DNA of 48,875 nt from positions 1 through 48,875 of the forward strand of contig VBIL01000160.1 in NCBI GenBank assembly GCA_005879975.1, read 5' to 3'. This DNA comes from Chloroflexota bacterium (GTDB lineage Bacteria; Chloroflexota; Limnocylindria; P2-11E). A model generated the notes under the pieces. That model was given only the letters and a program-made list of their open reading frames with translations, did not search any database and was not told the origin of the DNA. How positions within the stretch are numbered: position 1 is the stretch's first letter; each line of letters opens with the position of its first letter. Below are positions 18,013 to 25,844 of this stretch, one piece after another. The position numbers and the translations under genes were made by a program.

Positions 18013-18401
18013 CGACTCGGAGAGCGCCGCACCGGAGCGACTATCGACGCGTGCGCGGCGACGAGGCTGGCGATGCCGAGGATCGCGAGCGCGAGGACCG
18101 TCGTCCCGTCGACGAAGAAGAACGCGTCCGCGCTCTCCGCGGATGCTGCGGTCACCACGTTGTTCAGCGCCGTGGTGAACTCGTCGCCGTGCGTAGCGAC
18201 CTGGTAGATGAGGAACGCGACCGACGGCAGCGCAAGCACCGCCGCGACGATCCATTCCCACGCGACGGCTTCGCCGGCAGAGACGCGTCGCATGACCGCG
18301 TCGCGGAATCCGAGCGGAAGCGCCTGCGGCGCGACCGCCGAGAGCGCCTGGTGGATGGCGCTTTCCGCGGGCTCGAGATCGGACGGCGCGTACCGGCTCA
18401 C
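18009..18401 (-). CDS. Putative membrane-bound anti-sigma factor
   Basis: 130-residue protein starting at GTG 18401, which overlaps the sigma-factor stop as GTGA. The first 55 residues are hydrophilic and mainly helical (DLEPAESAIHQALSAVAP), as expected of a cytoplasmic sigma-binding domain. Two hydrophobic helices follow, WIVAAVLALPSVAFLIYQV and TTVLALAILGIASLVAAHA, with a short external loop between them. There is no zinc-binding HxxxCxxC motif of the common ZAS anti-sigma group. The role is inferred from gene order and topology; it could also be a small subunit of the exporter. Confidence 0.62.
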   Translation of the reverse strand: MSRYAPSDLEPAESAIHQALSAVAPQALPLGFRDAVMRRVSAGEAVAWEWIVAAVLALPSVAFLIYQVATHGDEFTTALNNVVTAASAESADAFFFVDGTTVLALAILGIASLVAAHASIVAPVRRSPSR

Positions 18402-19048
18402 GCGGACCTCCCCTTCGACCGTGCCGCAAGACGCACCTTGAGCGCCGCACGCGCTCGGTGCAAGTGGGTCTTGACGGTACCGAGGGGGATCTCGAGCGCG
18501 TCCGCCACCTCTTGATACGAAAGCTGTTGCATGTGCCGGAGCGTCAGCGCGGCGCGGTAGGCCGCAGGCAGCTCCGCCATGGCCGCGACCACCTCGCCGA
18601 GCGCCTCGCGGCGCAGCGCGGTGGCTTCGGGTCCGGAGTCTTGATCTTCCGGCGATTCCGGCAGCTCCAGGGCGGGCGCTTCGTGTGCGTGCCAGCGGCG
18701 GACGTGATTCAGGCTGGCGTTCGTGGCGATGCGATAGAGCCACGGCCCGAGGGGGAGCGCGGGATCGTATTGGTGGAGAGCGCGATAGGCGCGGATGAAT
18801 GCCTCCTGAGCACAATCGTTGGCCGCGTCGGCGTCGCCCGTGATCCGAAGTGCGATGTTGTACACGCGGCCGCCGTACCGTTCGACGATGGTCGCGTAGG
18901 CGTCGGCGTCACCGGCGAGGCACGCCCGTACGACGTCCTGGTCGGTGCCGGTCAGCCGAGCCTCCGTTACACGGCCAGGACCTAGCCCGGTCACTCGCTC
19001 TACCCGGTGGTCCGGCGCGGTGTTTCGCGTATTCTCGGCCCACTCCAT
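18398..19048 (-). CDS. ECF-type RNA polymerase sigma factor
   Basis: Directs RNA polymerase to a stress or signal regulon; likely regulator of the seven genes behind it. Region 2 is clear (DQDVVRACLAGDADAYATIV, then DCAQEAFIRAYR and LYRIATNASLNHVRR), joined by an acidic linker (LPESPEDQDSGPE) to region 4 (ELPAAYRAALTLRHMQQLS, then ALEIPLGTVKTHLHRAR), which ends in a basic tail. ATG 19048 with GGTGAGG four bases upstream gives 216 residues; GTG 18994 is an alternative with a shorter N-terminus. The ATG lies in a CCATGG palindrome shared with the start codon of the divergent MBL-fold gene. A target promoter cannot be defined from one site. Confidence 0.9.
   Translation of the reverse strand: MEWAENTRNTAPDHRVERVTGLGPGRVTEARLTGTDQDVVRACLAGDADAYATIVERYGGRVYNIALRITGDADAANDCAQEAFIRAYRALHQYDPALPLGPWLYRIATNASLNHVRRWHAHEAPALELPESPEDQDSGPEATALRREALGEVVAAMAELPAAYRAALTLRHMQQLSYQEVADALEIPLGTVKTHLHRARAALKVRLAARSKGRSA
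19030..19035 (+). promoter_or_regulatory. Candidate -10 box (TATTCT) for the MBL-fold gene
   Basis: TATTCT ends 12 bases before ATG 19047, leaving a leader of only a few bases, and no Shine-Dalgarno site is present. A convincing -35 element is not visible. Confidence 0.3.
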
Positions 19049-19688
19049 GGACCTCACCTGGCTGGGCCACGCCTGTTTCCGCATGCGCGGCCGCGAAGGG
19101 GTCGTGCTGACCGACCCGCCTGACCCCAAATCTGGTCACGCCATCTCCAAGACCGAGGCTGCGATCGTCACCATCTCGCACGAGCACCTTGGTCATTCGA
19201 GTCTCAAGTCCGTTGGTGGCGAGCCGGTGGTGCTCCGCGGGCCAGGCGAATACGAGGTCCATGAGGTGCTCGTTACCGGCATCGCTTCGTTCCACGACGA
19301 TGAGAAGGGCACGGCGCGCGGACGGAACACGGTCTTCGCCATACGCCTCGACGATCTCGTGGTCTGCCATCTCGGAGATCTCGGCCACGAGCTCCCGGCG
19401 GCGGACCTCGAGCGGCTCGGCGACGTCGACATCGTCCTCGTGCCGATCTCCGGCGCGGACGTCAACCTGACCGCGGCGAAGGCCGCCGAGGTCATCCATC
19501 AGCTGGAGCCCAAGGTCGTCGTGCCGATGTCATATGACCCGGACGACAAGAAGAAGGACAGACCTTATGACCGGCTGTTACACGAGCTCGGGGTCAAGGA
19601 GCTCACTCCGGTCCCAAAGCTCTCAGTCACCCGCGGTTCATTGCCAGAGAACGTCCAGGTCGTCGCGCTGGACTCTCGCGCGCGCTAA
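19047..19688 (+). CDS. MBL-fold metal-dependent hydrolase
   Basis: 213-residue metallo-beta-lactamase-fold protein starting at ATG 19047 with MDLTWLGHACFRM, the short first strand typical of the UPF0173-like group. The metal motif is SHEHLGH (His45, His47, His50), where the usual Asp of HxHxDH is Gly. Later motifs are GIASFHDDEKGTARG, VCHLGDLGHEL and VPMSYDP; these place it among small intracellular members with an HxHxxH site. The substrate is unknown. It is divergent from the sigma-factor gene, with overlapping start codons, and 24 bases before the oxidase-like membrane protein. Confidence 0.82.
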   Translation: MDLTWLGHACFRMRGREGVVLTDPPDPKSGHAISKTEAAIVTISHEHLGHSSLKSVGGEPVVLRGPGEYEVHEVLVTGIASFHDDEKGTARGRNTVFAIRLDDLVVCHLGDLGHELPAADLERLGDVDIVLVPISGADVNLTAAKAAEVIHQLEPKVVVPMSYDPDDKKKDRPYDRLLHELGVKELTPVPKLSVTRGSLPENVQVVALDSRAR

Positions 19689-19712
19689 TCTCGCGCCGCG
19701 AGGGAGGGGCAC

Positions 19713-20930
19713 ATGACGTATCCGCAGGGCGCCGTCCGCGCCTTTCAGTACGGGCTTGGCATCTTCGCGCTGACCGCGATCATCGGCCTTACCAACGCGA
19801 CCAAGATCATCGGCGACGTCAATCGCGACACGCTTCTCACTCACCTTCACTCGGGGACACTCGGATGGATCACGATGGGCGTGTTCGGCCTCGCGCTCGC
19901 ACTGTTTGGCCGGAACGGATCGACGGTGGGGCCCAACGTGCTCCTCAGCGCTCTCGCCACAGCGGCGTACGTCCTCGCCTTCTGGTCGGGCAACTTCTAC
20001 GCTCGCGCGCTGTTTGGCGTGGTCATGCTCGCGACGATCTTCGGCTGGTGGGCGTGGGTCCTCTATCGAGCCTCGGCGCAGGGCTACGGGCGGCTCACGA
20101 ACCCGCAGCTCTCGATCGTCCTCGGACTCACCACCCTCGTGATCGGTTCGACGCTCGGCGTGATCGTCCAGATCCTCTACGCGACCAACAACCTCAACGA
20201 TCAGAACGCCGTTCTCATCGGCGCGCACGCGTCCGCACAGGTCGGCGGCTACCTGATCCTCGTCGCGGCCGGTGTCGCCGAATGGATCCTGAATCCGGGC
20301 GGCGGGAGGACGAGAGGCGGCGAGATCCAGTCATGGCTCCTTTTCCTCGCCGGGCTCACGCTCGCGATCGGATTCCTCGCGAACGTCCAGCCGCTCCTGA
20401 TCGTCTCGAACGTTCTGCAGCTGGTCGGCATCATCATGGTCGCCGTCCGTCTGGGCGGCCGCGTTCTGGGAGCAGCTTGGGGCGCACCGACGGGAGCGCG
20501 CCATGCCGCCATCACCATCCCGTTCATGGCCCTTGGACTGGTGCTGCTCATCGCGCTCGTACAGATGACGATCGCGGCCCAAGGCGACTTTTCGAAGGTC
20601 CCTCCGGGCTTCATCAACGCACTCAATCACACGATGTTCGTAGGCCTCTCGACCAACATGCTGTTTGGGGCGGTCCTGACGCTCTTGGCTGATCGCCCGC
20701 GCGTCTGGCCCTGGGCCGATCACGTCATCTTCTTGGGCCTGAACATTGGAGCGGCCTCGTTCATCGCGGTGCTGATCTTCGTCGGGACGAGCGCGGGCTC
20801 GTCTCCCTTCTCACATCCGGTGGCCTTCACCGCGCCGATCATGGGTCTTTCGGTGCTGCTCGCGATCGTCACGTACGAGATGCGCCTTGCGGGCGCCCCC
20901 GCACCGATGCGGGTACCCGCTCCCGCCTAG
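19713..20930 (+). CDS. Heme-copper-oxidase subunit I-like membrane protein
   Basis: 405-residue integral membrane protein with about twelve hydrophobic segments. ATG 19713 has a strong GAGGGAGGGG site. His44 and His46 (LLTHLHSGTLGWITMGVFG) resemble the helix-II region of oxidase subunit I, where a His ligates heme. HASAQVGGYLIL and LNHTMFVGLSTNMLFG are further His-bearing helices in matching order. The copper-site His pair and cross-linked Tyr of true oxidases are not evident, and no subunit II or cytochrome c gene is nearby. It may be a cbb3/NorB-derived protein with another role, such as NO or oxygen sensing, or an uncharacterised family; assignment rests on this motif likeness. Confidence 0.55.
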   Translation: MTYPQGAVRAFQYGLGIFALTAIIGLTNATKIIGDVNRDTLLTHLHSGTLGWITMGVFGLALALFGRNGSTVGPNVLLSALATAAYVLAFWSGNFYARALFGVVMLATIFGWWAWVLYRASAQGYGRLTNPQLSIVLGLTTLVIGSTLGVIVQILYATNNLNDQNAVLIGAHASAQVGGYLILVAAGVAEWILNPGGGRTRGGEIQSWLLFLAGLTLAIGFLANVQPLLIVSNVLQLVGIIMVAVRLGGRVLGAAWGAPTGARHAAITIPFMALGLVLLIALVQMTIAAQGDFSKVPPGFINALNHTMFVGLSTNMLFGAVLTLLADRPRVWPWADHVIFLGLNIGAASFIAVLIFVGTSAGSSPFSHPVAFTAPIMGLSVLLAIVTYEMRLAGAPAPMRVPAPA

Positions 20931-20941
20931 CGAGCGAATCA

Positions 20942-20976
20942 CCGGACGGCCGTCGAGCTGACGGCCGGCCGTCCGG
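20942..20976. repeat. Perfect 11-base inverted repeat upstream of rplU
   Basis: CCGGACGGCCG (20942-20952) and CGGCCGTCCGG (20966-20976) are perfect complements with a 13-base spacer. The right arm abuts the -10 box at 20977. It may terminate upstream transcription without a T-run, or be an operator across the -35 position. Confidence 0.5.
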
Positions 20977-20982
20977 TATACT
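20977..20982 (+). promoter_or_regulatory. -10 box (TATACT) of the rplU operon promoter
   Basis: TATACT follows the 11-base inverted repeat directly; transcription would start near 20988-20991. No good -35 hexamer is seen at the normal distance because that position falls in the repeat spacer. Confidence 0.5.
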
Positions 20983-20990
20983 TTGAGTAC

Positions 20991-21017
20991 GTCGCGCGTG
21001 GTGCGCGGCGACTTTTT
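20991..21017 (+). terminator. Terminator-like hairpin in the rplU leader (candidate attenuator)
   Basis: GTCGCGCG (20991-20998) pairs with CGCGGCGAC (21004-21012) with one bulged G and a five-base loop, and is followed by five T residues (21013-21017). It lies between the -10 box at 20977 and the rplU start at 21042, so it would be the first structure in the mRNA. This geometry suggests transcription attenuation of the ribosomal operon. Confidence 0.55.
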
Positions 21018-21041
21018 CTGTTCGGAGAGGTCACCAAGTCC

Positions 21042-21353
21042 GTGTACGCGGTCGTCCGGAACGGCACCAAGAGCTACCGGGTCGAGGAAGGCACCCAGAT
21101 CACCGTCGATCGCCGCAAGGCGAATCTCGGGGATACGGTGACGTTCGACCAGGTGCTGCTCGTCGCCGACGGCGTGCGCGTACGTGCCGGAACACCCTTC
21201 GTGAGCGACGCCAAGGTCTTGGCGGAGATCGTCCGGCATGGAAGAGGCCCGAAGATCCGCGTGTTCAAGTACAAGAACAAGACGAGGTCGCGGAAGACGC
21301 GTGGCCACCGACAGGACCAGACCACGCTCCGGATCACGAAGATCGAGGCATAG
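21042..21353 (+). CDS. rplU: 50S ribosomal protein L21
   Basis: Large-subunit protein binding 23S rRNA; 103 residues, standard length. GTG 21042 starts MYAVVRNGTKSYRVEEG, the usual N-terminus, and the C-terminus has RHGRGPKIRVFKYKNKTRS followed by GHRQDQT, the conserved rRNA-binding loop. GGAGAGG at 21024-21030 is the likely ribosome-binding site, slightly distant. First gene of the rplU-rpmA-rpmE-tdk-DUF1385-prfA run, behind a leader containing a terminator-like hairpin. Confidence 0.97.
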   Translation: MYAVVRNGTKSYRVEEGTQITVDRRKANLGDTVTFDQVLLVADGVRVRAGTPFVSDAKVLAEIVRHGRGPKIRVFKYKNKTRSRKTRGHRQDQTTLRITKIEA

Positions 21354-21359
21354 AGGGAA

Positions 21360-21614
21360 ATGGCACACAAGAAAGGCGCGGGTTCGACCCGCAACGGACG
21401 AGATAGCGCCGGGCAACGGCTTGGCGTAAAGGAATACGCGGGCGCGCGCGTCGACGCGGGGGCGATCATCGTTCGCCAGCGCGGCACGAAGGTACTGCCC
21501 GGCACGAACGTCGGCGTCGGCAAGGACCACACGCTCTTCGCGCTCGTCGCGGGGACGGTGGAGTTCAAGCCGGCCCGTGACGATCGCCGACGCGTGAGCG
21601 TCGTCGCAAGCTAG
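21360..21614 (+). CDS. rpmA: 50S ribosomal protein L27
   Basis: 84-residue large-subunit protein whose N-terminus reaches the peptidyl-transferase centre. It begins [20 protein letters not shown], so the mature Ala-His-Lys-Lys start is encoded directly and no Firmicutes-type cleaved N-terminal extension is present. The remaining core ([20 protein letters not shown]) is normal. ATG 21360 lies six bases after the rplU stop, the usual rplU-rpmA arrangement, but obg, which often follows, is replaced here by rpmE. Confidence 0.97.
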   Translation: MAHKKGAGSTRNGRDSAGQRLGVKEYAGARVDAGAIIVRQRGTKVLPGTNVGVGKDHTLFALVAGTVEFKPARDDRRRVSVVAS

Positions 21615-21624
21615 AGGTCAGGTC

Positions 21625-21870
21625 ATGAAAGAAAAGATCCATCCCAAGTACATGCAGGCGAAGATCATCTGCGCCTGCGGCCGCTCATACACGACGGGGT
21701 CCACCAAGCCGGAGCTCCACGTCGAGGTCTGTGCAGGCTGCCATCCGTTCTACACCGGGACGCAGCACATCCTCGACGTGCAGGGTCGCGTCGAACGCTT
21801 CACCAAGCGCTACGCGAAGAAAGAACCGGCGGCGCCGTCCGCGACCGCGGAGGCCGCTCCGCACCGTTAG
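21625..21870 (+). CDS. rpmE: 50S ribosomal protein L31, zinc-binding form
   Basis: 81-residue large-subunit protein that bridges the subunits. It starts MKEKIHPKY. Four cysteines are present, Cys16 and Cys18 (ICACG) and Cys36 and Cys39 (CAGCH), so this is the zinc-containing C+ form; no zinc-free paralogue is in the window. HPFYTGTQ and [10 protein letters not shown] are family signatures. An Ala/Pro/Glu-rich tail of about 12 residues extends the C-terminus. AGAGGTCAGGTC precedes ATG 21625 as a ribosome-binding region. Confidence 0.97.
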   Translation: MKEKIHPKYMQAKIICACGRSYTTGSTKPELHVEVCAGCHPFYTGTQHILDVQGRVERFTKRYAKKEPAAPSATAEAAPHR

Positions 21871-21876
21871 GTGCCG

Positions 21877-22512
21877 ATGAATTTGACCGGCGGCCACGCC
21901 GGTCTTGAGGTCATCGTCGGTTCGATGTTCAGCGGGAAGAGCGAGGAGCTCATCAGGCGCGTCAAGCGCGCGATCATCGCGCGGCGCGCGGTCCAGGTCT
22001 TCAAGCCGGCCATCGACGACCGCTTCGGAAACGCGCTGGTCCGTTCGCACGACGGCGACTCCTTCGTCGCGCGTCCCGTGCGCGTGAGCGTGGATATCTC
22101 GCGATCGGTCGAGCCGGAGACGAGCGTCGTCGGGATCGACGAGGTGCAGTTCTTCGATTCGGACATCGTCGACGCGGTCCGCTCGCTCGTGGCGAGCGGA
22201 CGTCGCGTGATCTGCGCGGGTCTCGACCTCGACTTCCGTGGCGAGCCTTTCGGCGCTGTGCCGGTTTTGCTCGCGTTGGCCGAACGCGTCGACAAGCTCG
22301 AAGCGATCTGCGTCGTCTGCGGTGAGGCCGCGACCCGCACGCAGCGGATCGTGAACGGGGTGCCGGCCTTCTTCGACGACCCGATCATCGTCATCGGCGC
22401 GCAGGAGGCCTATGAGGCGCGGTGCCGGGGCTGCCACGAGGTGCCGCGCCGTGAGACGACCTACTACGTCCGGGCGAAGCCCGGCGGAGCAGGACGGTCG
22501 ACCGATGCCTGA
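21877..22512 (+). CDS. tdk: Thymidine kinase (type II, TK1-like)
   Basis: Phosphorylates thymidine to dTMP in the salvage pathway. 211 residues from ATG 21877; a GTG six bases earlier is an alternative. The P-loop is GSMFSGKS (15-22), Walker B lies in [11 protein letters not shown], and the lid and zinc region carry CVVCGE and RCRGCHEV, which supply four cysteines. [13 protein letters not shown] is the family signature before the thymidine-binding loop. The 3' end overlaps the DUF1385 start by eight bases. The window also encodes ThyA, so both salvage and de novo dTMP routes are present. Confidence 0.95.
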   Translation: MNLTGGHAGLEVIVGSMFSGKSEELIRRVKRAIIARRAVQVFKPAIDDRFGNALVRSHDGDSFVARPVRVSVDISRSVEPETSVVGIDEVQFFDSDIVDAVRSLVASGRRVICAGLDLDFRGEPFGAVPVLLALAERVDKLEAICVVCGEAATRTQRIVNGVPAFFDDPIIVIGAQEAYEARCRGCHEVPRRETTYYVRAKPGGAGRSTDA

Positions 22513-23395
22513 GCATCGAGCGACCACCTATGGGGGCCAGGCGGTCATCGAGGGCGTGATGATCCGAGGACGACGGACCGTCGCCCTTGCCTGCCGCCGC
22601 CCGAACGGTGACATCTATCGCTATCGCGAGCCGCTGCGTTCGCCACTGCTGCGCTCGCCCGTTGCGCGGCTGCCGTTCGTGCGCGGGATCGTGGTGTTGT
22701 GGGAGTCGCTGAGCTACGGGCTCCGCATGCTGATGCGGTCCGCGGAGGTGCAGCTCGAAGGCGAGCAGGGTCAGAGCACCGGCGGCAACAACATCGTCAT
22801 CGGAGTTGCGCTCTTCGCCGCGCTCGTGATCTTCATCGGAGTCCCCTATGTGGCGACCAATCTGGCGCGTGCCGCGATCCCGAGCTCGGTGGTGCTGAAC
22901 ATCGTCGAGGGCGTGATCCGCCTCGTCCTTCTCATCGGTTATCTCATCGCTATCTCGTTCATGCCCGATGTCCGGCGGGTGTTCGCTTATCACGGCGCCG
23001 AGCACATGACCATCCATGCGTTCGAGCACGGGGATCCACTCCTGCCCGAGCGCATCGCTCCCTACCCGACGGCGCATCCACGCTGTGGCACGGCGTTCCT
23101 GCTGTTCGTCGCCGTCGTCGCGATCGCGCTCTTCGCATTCCTTCCGCGGGTCAATCTCCTGGTCGACCTCATCACGCGACTCTTGTTGGTCGTCCCGGTC
23201 GCGTCGATCTCGTACGAGGTGCTCAGGCTCGGCGCCGCGCACGAGCGCCTCCCCGTCATGCGCGTCCTCATCGCGCCGGGTCTGCTGCTGCAGCGCATCA
23301 CCACACGGCGACCGGACGCGCGGATGATCGAGGTCGCGGTCGCGTCGCTCGAGGAGGCGATCGCGGGCGATCGCGAGGCCGAGGCTGCGGCATGA
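22505..23395 (+). CDS. DUF1385 family membrane protein
   Basis: 296-residue integral membrane protein of a conserved family with no established biochemical role, often encoded next to rpmE and prfA. The N-terminus has [14 protein letters not shown], the DUF1385 signature. Hydrophobic segments lie at about 98-120, 135-160, 197-215 and 220-240. Between them is [18 protein letters not shown], followed by HPRCGTAF; these conserved His, Glu and Cys residues look like a metal site near the membrane. ATG 22505 is out of frame with tdk and overlaps its end. The stop overlaps prfA as ATGA. Confidence 0.93.
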   Translation: MPEHRATTYGGQAVIEGVMIRGRRTVALACRRPNGDIYRYREPLRSPLLRSPVARLPFVRGIVVLWESLSYGLRMLMRSAEVQLEGEQGQSTGGNNIVIGVALFAALVIFIGVPYVATNLARAAIPSSVVLNIVEGVIRLVLLIGYLIAISFMPDVRRVFAYHGAEHMTIHAFEHGDPLLPERIAPYPTAHPRCGTAFLLFVAVVAIALFAFLPRVNLLVDLITRLLLVVPVASISYEVLRLGAAHERLPVMRVLIAPGLLLQRITTRRPDARMIEVAVASLEEAIAGDREAEAAA

Positions 23396-24492
23396 CCGAT
23401 TCGCTGACGCCTGGACTGCGCAAACGCCTGAACAAGGTCGAGGAGCGCTACGACGAGCTCGGACGCTCGCTCTCCGATCCCGCGACGACCTCCGATCCGT
23501 CCCGTCTGCGGAGCGTCGGCCAGGAGTTCGCCGCCCTCGAGCCGGTCGTCGAGACGGTGCGCTCGCTGCGCACGGCTGAGAAGCGGCTCGCAGATGCGCG
23601 CGAGCTGGTGGACGGTGACGACGCCGATCTACGTGACCTCGCGCGCGAGGAGATCGCGGAGGCGACCGATCAGGTGACCCAGCTTGGCACGCGCCTCCGC
23701 TCGCAGCTCGTGCCGCGCGATCCGCTCGATGAGAAGAACGTCATCGTGGAGCTACGGGCGGGCGAGGGCGGAGAAGAGGCCGCCCTCTTCGCGGGCGATC
23801 TGTACAAGATGTACCTCCGCTACGCCGAGCGGCACCGCTGGAAGACCGAGGAGCTCTCCGCGAGTCGATCCGAAAAGAACGGCTTCAAGGAAGTCATCTT
23901 CCGCGTGGCTGGAAAGGGCGCCTACTCGAAGCTCAAGTTCGAATCGGGCGTCCATCGGGTGCAGCGCGTGCCGGCGACGGAGGCGCAGGGCCGGATCCAC
24001 ACGTCCACGGCGACGGTGGCGGTGCTGCCCGAGGCCGAGGAGACCGACCTCGTCATCAACGACGAAGACCTCAAGATCGACGTGTACCGCGCCGGCGGCC
24101 ACGGCGGCCAGGGGGTGAACACCACCGACTCCGCGGTGCGCATCACGCACCTCCCGACGGGTGAGGTCGTGACCTGCCAGGACGAGCGCAGCCAGCTCAA
24201 GAACAAGGCGAAGGCCATGGCGGTGCTGCGCGCGCGACTCCTCGCGCGTGCGCAAGAAGAGCGGGAGGCCGCGGAGTCGACGGCGCGGCGGGCGCAGATC
24301 GGCAGAGGCGAACGCGCGGAGAAGATGCGGACCTACAACTATCCGCAGGACCGCATCACCGACCGGCGCCTCGGCTACAACATCTCGAACATCGAGCGCC
24401 GCATGGACGGCGAGATCGACGACCTCATCGACGCTCTCGCGGCCCAGGACGAGGCCGACCGGCTTTCGAGCCTCGAGGAGGACGGCGACTGA
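23392..24492 (+). CDS. prfA: Peptide chain release factor 1
   Basis: Ends translation at UAA and UAG. 366 residues from ATG 23392, which overlaps the DUF1385 stop as ATGA. The helical N-terminal domain (1-100) is followed by the codon-recognition domain with the RF1-specific PAT tripeptide in VPATEAQGR. The catalytic GGQ is at 238-240 in GGHGGQGVNTTDSAV. The end has NYPQDRITDRRLG. prmC, which methylates the GGQ glutamine and often follows prfA, is not here; an amidohydrolase gene overlaps the stop instead, at a CTG codon. Confidence 0.97.
   Translation: MTDSLTPGLRKRLNKVEERYDELGRSLSDPATTSDPSRLRSVGQEFAALEPVVETVRSLRTAEKRLADARELVDGDDADLRDLAREEIAEATDQVTQLGTRLRSQLVPRDPLDEKNVIVELRAGEGGEEAALFAGDLYKMYLRYAERHRWKTEELSASRSEKNGFKEVIFRVAGKGAYSKLKFESGVHRVQRVPATEAQGRIHTSTATVAVLPEAEETDLVINDEDLKIDVYRAGGHGGQGVNTTDSAVRITHLPTGEVVTCQDERSQLKNKAKAMAVLRARLLARAQEEREAAESTARRAQIGRGERAEKMRTYNYPQDRITDRRLGYNISNIERRMDGEIDDLIDALAAQDEADRLSSLEEDGD
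24476..24481 (+). promoter_or_regulatory. AGGAGG ribosome-binding site for a CTG start codon
   Basis: A full-consensus AGGAGG inside the 3' end of prfA lies seven bases before CTG 24489. No ATG, GTG or TTG is at this distance in any frame, which supports CTG as the start of the amidohydrolase. Confidence 0.6.
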
Positions 24493-25844
24493 CCGACGTC
24501 GCGATCCGCGGGGGGACCGTCGTCACGCCAGACGGTGATCGGCGCGCGGACGTCGCGATCGCGGGCGGGCGCATCGCGTCCATCGGCGTGATCGAACGCG
24601 CCGATCGGGAGATCGATGCGCGCGGAAAGCTCGTGCTGCCGGGATGCGTCGATCTGCACACACACCTCGCCTCGACGCCGACGTGGCAGCCGCTCGACGG
24701 CTTCGAGCACGGCACGCGCGCCGCCGTGGCGGGCGGCGTCACGACGGTCGTCTCGATGGTCTACCAGGAGAATGGCTCGCTTCGCGCCGGTCTCGAGCGC
24801 GGCCTGCGCGACGCGGCGCGCTCGATCGCGGACTTCGCGTTTCACATCGTCGTGACCGATCCAAGTCCGGCTGCGCGCGCCGAGATCCCCGGTCTCGTGC
24901 GCGAGGGCCATGCCGGCCTCAAGGTCTTCATGGTCTCGCCAGGCTTCGCCGCACGGACCGCCGAGTACCTCGCCGCATATCGCGCAGCGGGCGAGGTCGG
25001 AGCGCTCGTGGCTGTCCACGCCGAGGACCACGCGCTCATCGCGAAGCGCACGGCCGAGCTGCATGCCGCCGGCCGGGTCGGGGTCGAATGGTTTCCCGAG
25101 AGCCGGCCGCCGCAGGCGGAGGAGATCGCCGTCCGCGCGGCGGTCACACATGCGCGCGAGACCGGCGTAGCGATGTATCTGGTGCATCTTTCGTCGCGCG
25201 GCGCGCTCGCGGCGCTCCGCGAGGCGCGCGCGGCGAGCCACCCCGTGCACGGAGAAACGCGGCCGCTCTACCTCTATCTGACGCGCGAGCGGTTCCGCCG
25301 TCCCGACGCCGCGCTCTGGGTCGGTCAGCCACCGCTGCGCGAGGCCGAAGACGTCACCGCGGTGTGGGCGGCGCTGGCCGACGGCACGCTCGACACCGTC
25401 GGCACCGACCACATCCCGCGCACACGAGCGGAGAAGCTCGCACCGGATCTCTCCTTCGATCGGATCCCGCCCGGCGTCTCGAATCTCGAGACGCTCCTGC
25501 CGATGCTCTATTCGGAGGGTGTCGTGAAGGGCCGCCTCACCCTCGCGCGACTCGTGGAAGTGCTCGCCACCGCGCCGGCACGGATCGCCGGCATGTACCC
25601 GCGGAAGGGCGTCATTGCCGTGGGCTCGGACGCAGACGTCGTGGTCTTCGATCCAAACGCGCGACGCGGTGTCCGCGCAGCCGACCTCCACTCGGCATGC
25701 GACTACGACCCGTACGAAGGATGGGACGTGACCGGCTGGCCGGAGGTCGTCCTATCGCGGGGCGAGGCGGTCTTCGAACGCGGGACCGTCGTGGGCCGGC
25801 CGGGACGCGGCCGCCTCATGCCACGAGCACCATACGCGGCATGA
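24489..25844 (+). CDS. Dihydropyrimidinase/hydantoinase-type amidohydrolase with CTG start
   Basis: Binuclear metal cyclic-amide hydrolase, 451 residues. His57 and His59 (DLHTHL), carboxylated Lys145 (GLKVFM), His177 (VHAEDH), His233 (VHLSS) and Asp307 (GTDHIP) give the complete metal site of the dihydropyrimidinase/allantoinase/dihydroorotase group. The N-terminal beta-sandwich strand (TDVAIRGGTVVTPDGD) is encoded only if translation starts at CTG 24489, which overlaps the prfA stop as CTGA and has AGGAGG seven bases upstream. GTG 24585 would remove this conserved strand. Substrate class cannot be fixed; GLKVFM and the length favour the dihydropyrimidinase/hydantoinase side over dihydroorotase. 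The stop overlaps the methyltransferase as ATGA. Confidence 0.85.
   Translation: MTDVAIRGGTVVTPDGDRRADVAIAGGRIASIGVIERADREIDARGKLVLPGCVDLHTHLASTPTWQPLDGFEHGTRAAVAGGVTTVVSMVYQENGSLRAGLERGLRDAARSIADFAFHIVVTDPSPAARAEIPGLVREGHAGLKVFMVSPGFAARTAEYLAAYRAAGEVGALVAVHAEDHALIAKRTAELHAAGRVGVEWFPESRPPQAEEIAVRAAVTHARETGVAMYLVHLSSRGALAALREARAASHPVHGETRPLYLYLTRERFRRPDAALWVGQPPLREAEDVTAVWAALADGTLDTVGTDHIPRTRAEKLAPDLSFDRIPPGVSNLETLLPMLYSEGVVKGRLTLARLVEVLATAPARIAGMYPRKGVIAVGSDADVVVFDPNARRGVRAADLHSACDYDPYEGWDVTGWPEVVLSRGEAVFERGTVVGRPGRGRLMPRAPYAA

Noticed and set aside
20942-20976. Inverted repeat as an intrinsic terminator of the oxidase-like gene
   Set aside because: No T-run follows; the right arm runs straight into the rplU -10 box, so an operator or bidirectional role is as likely.
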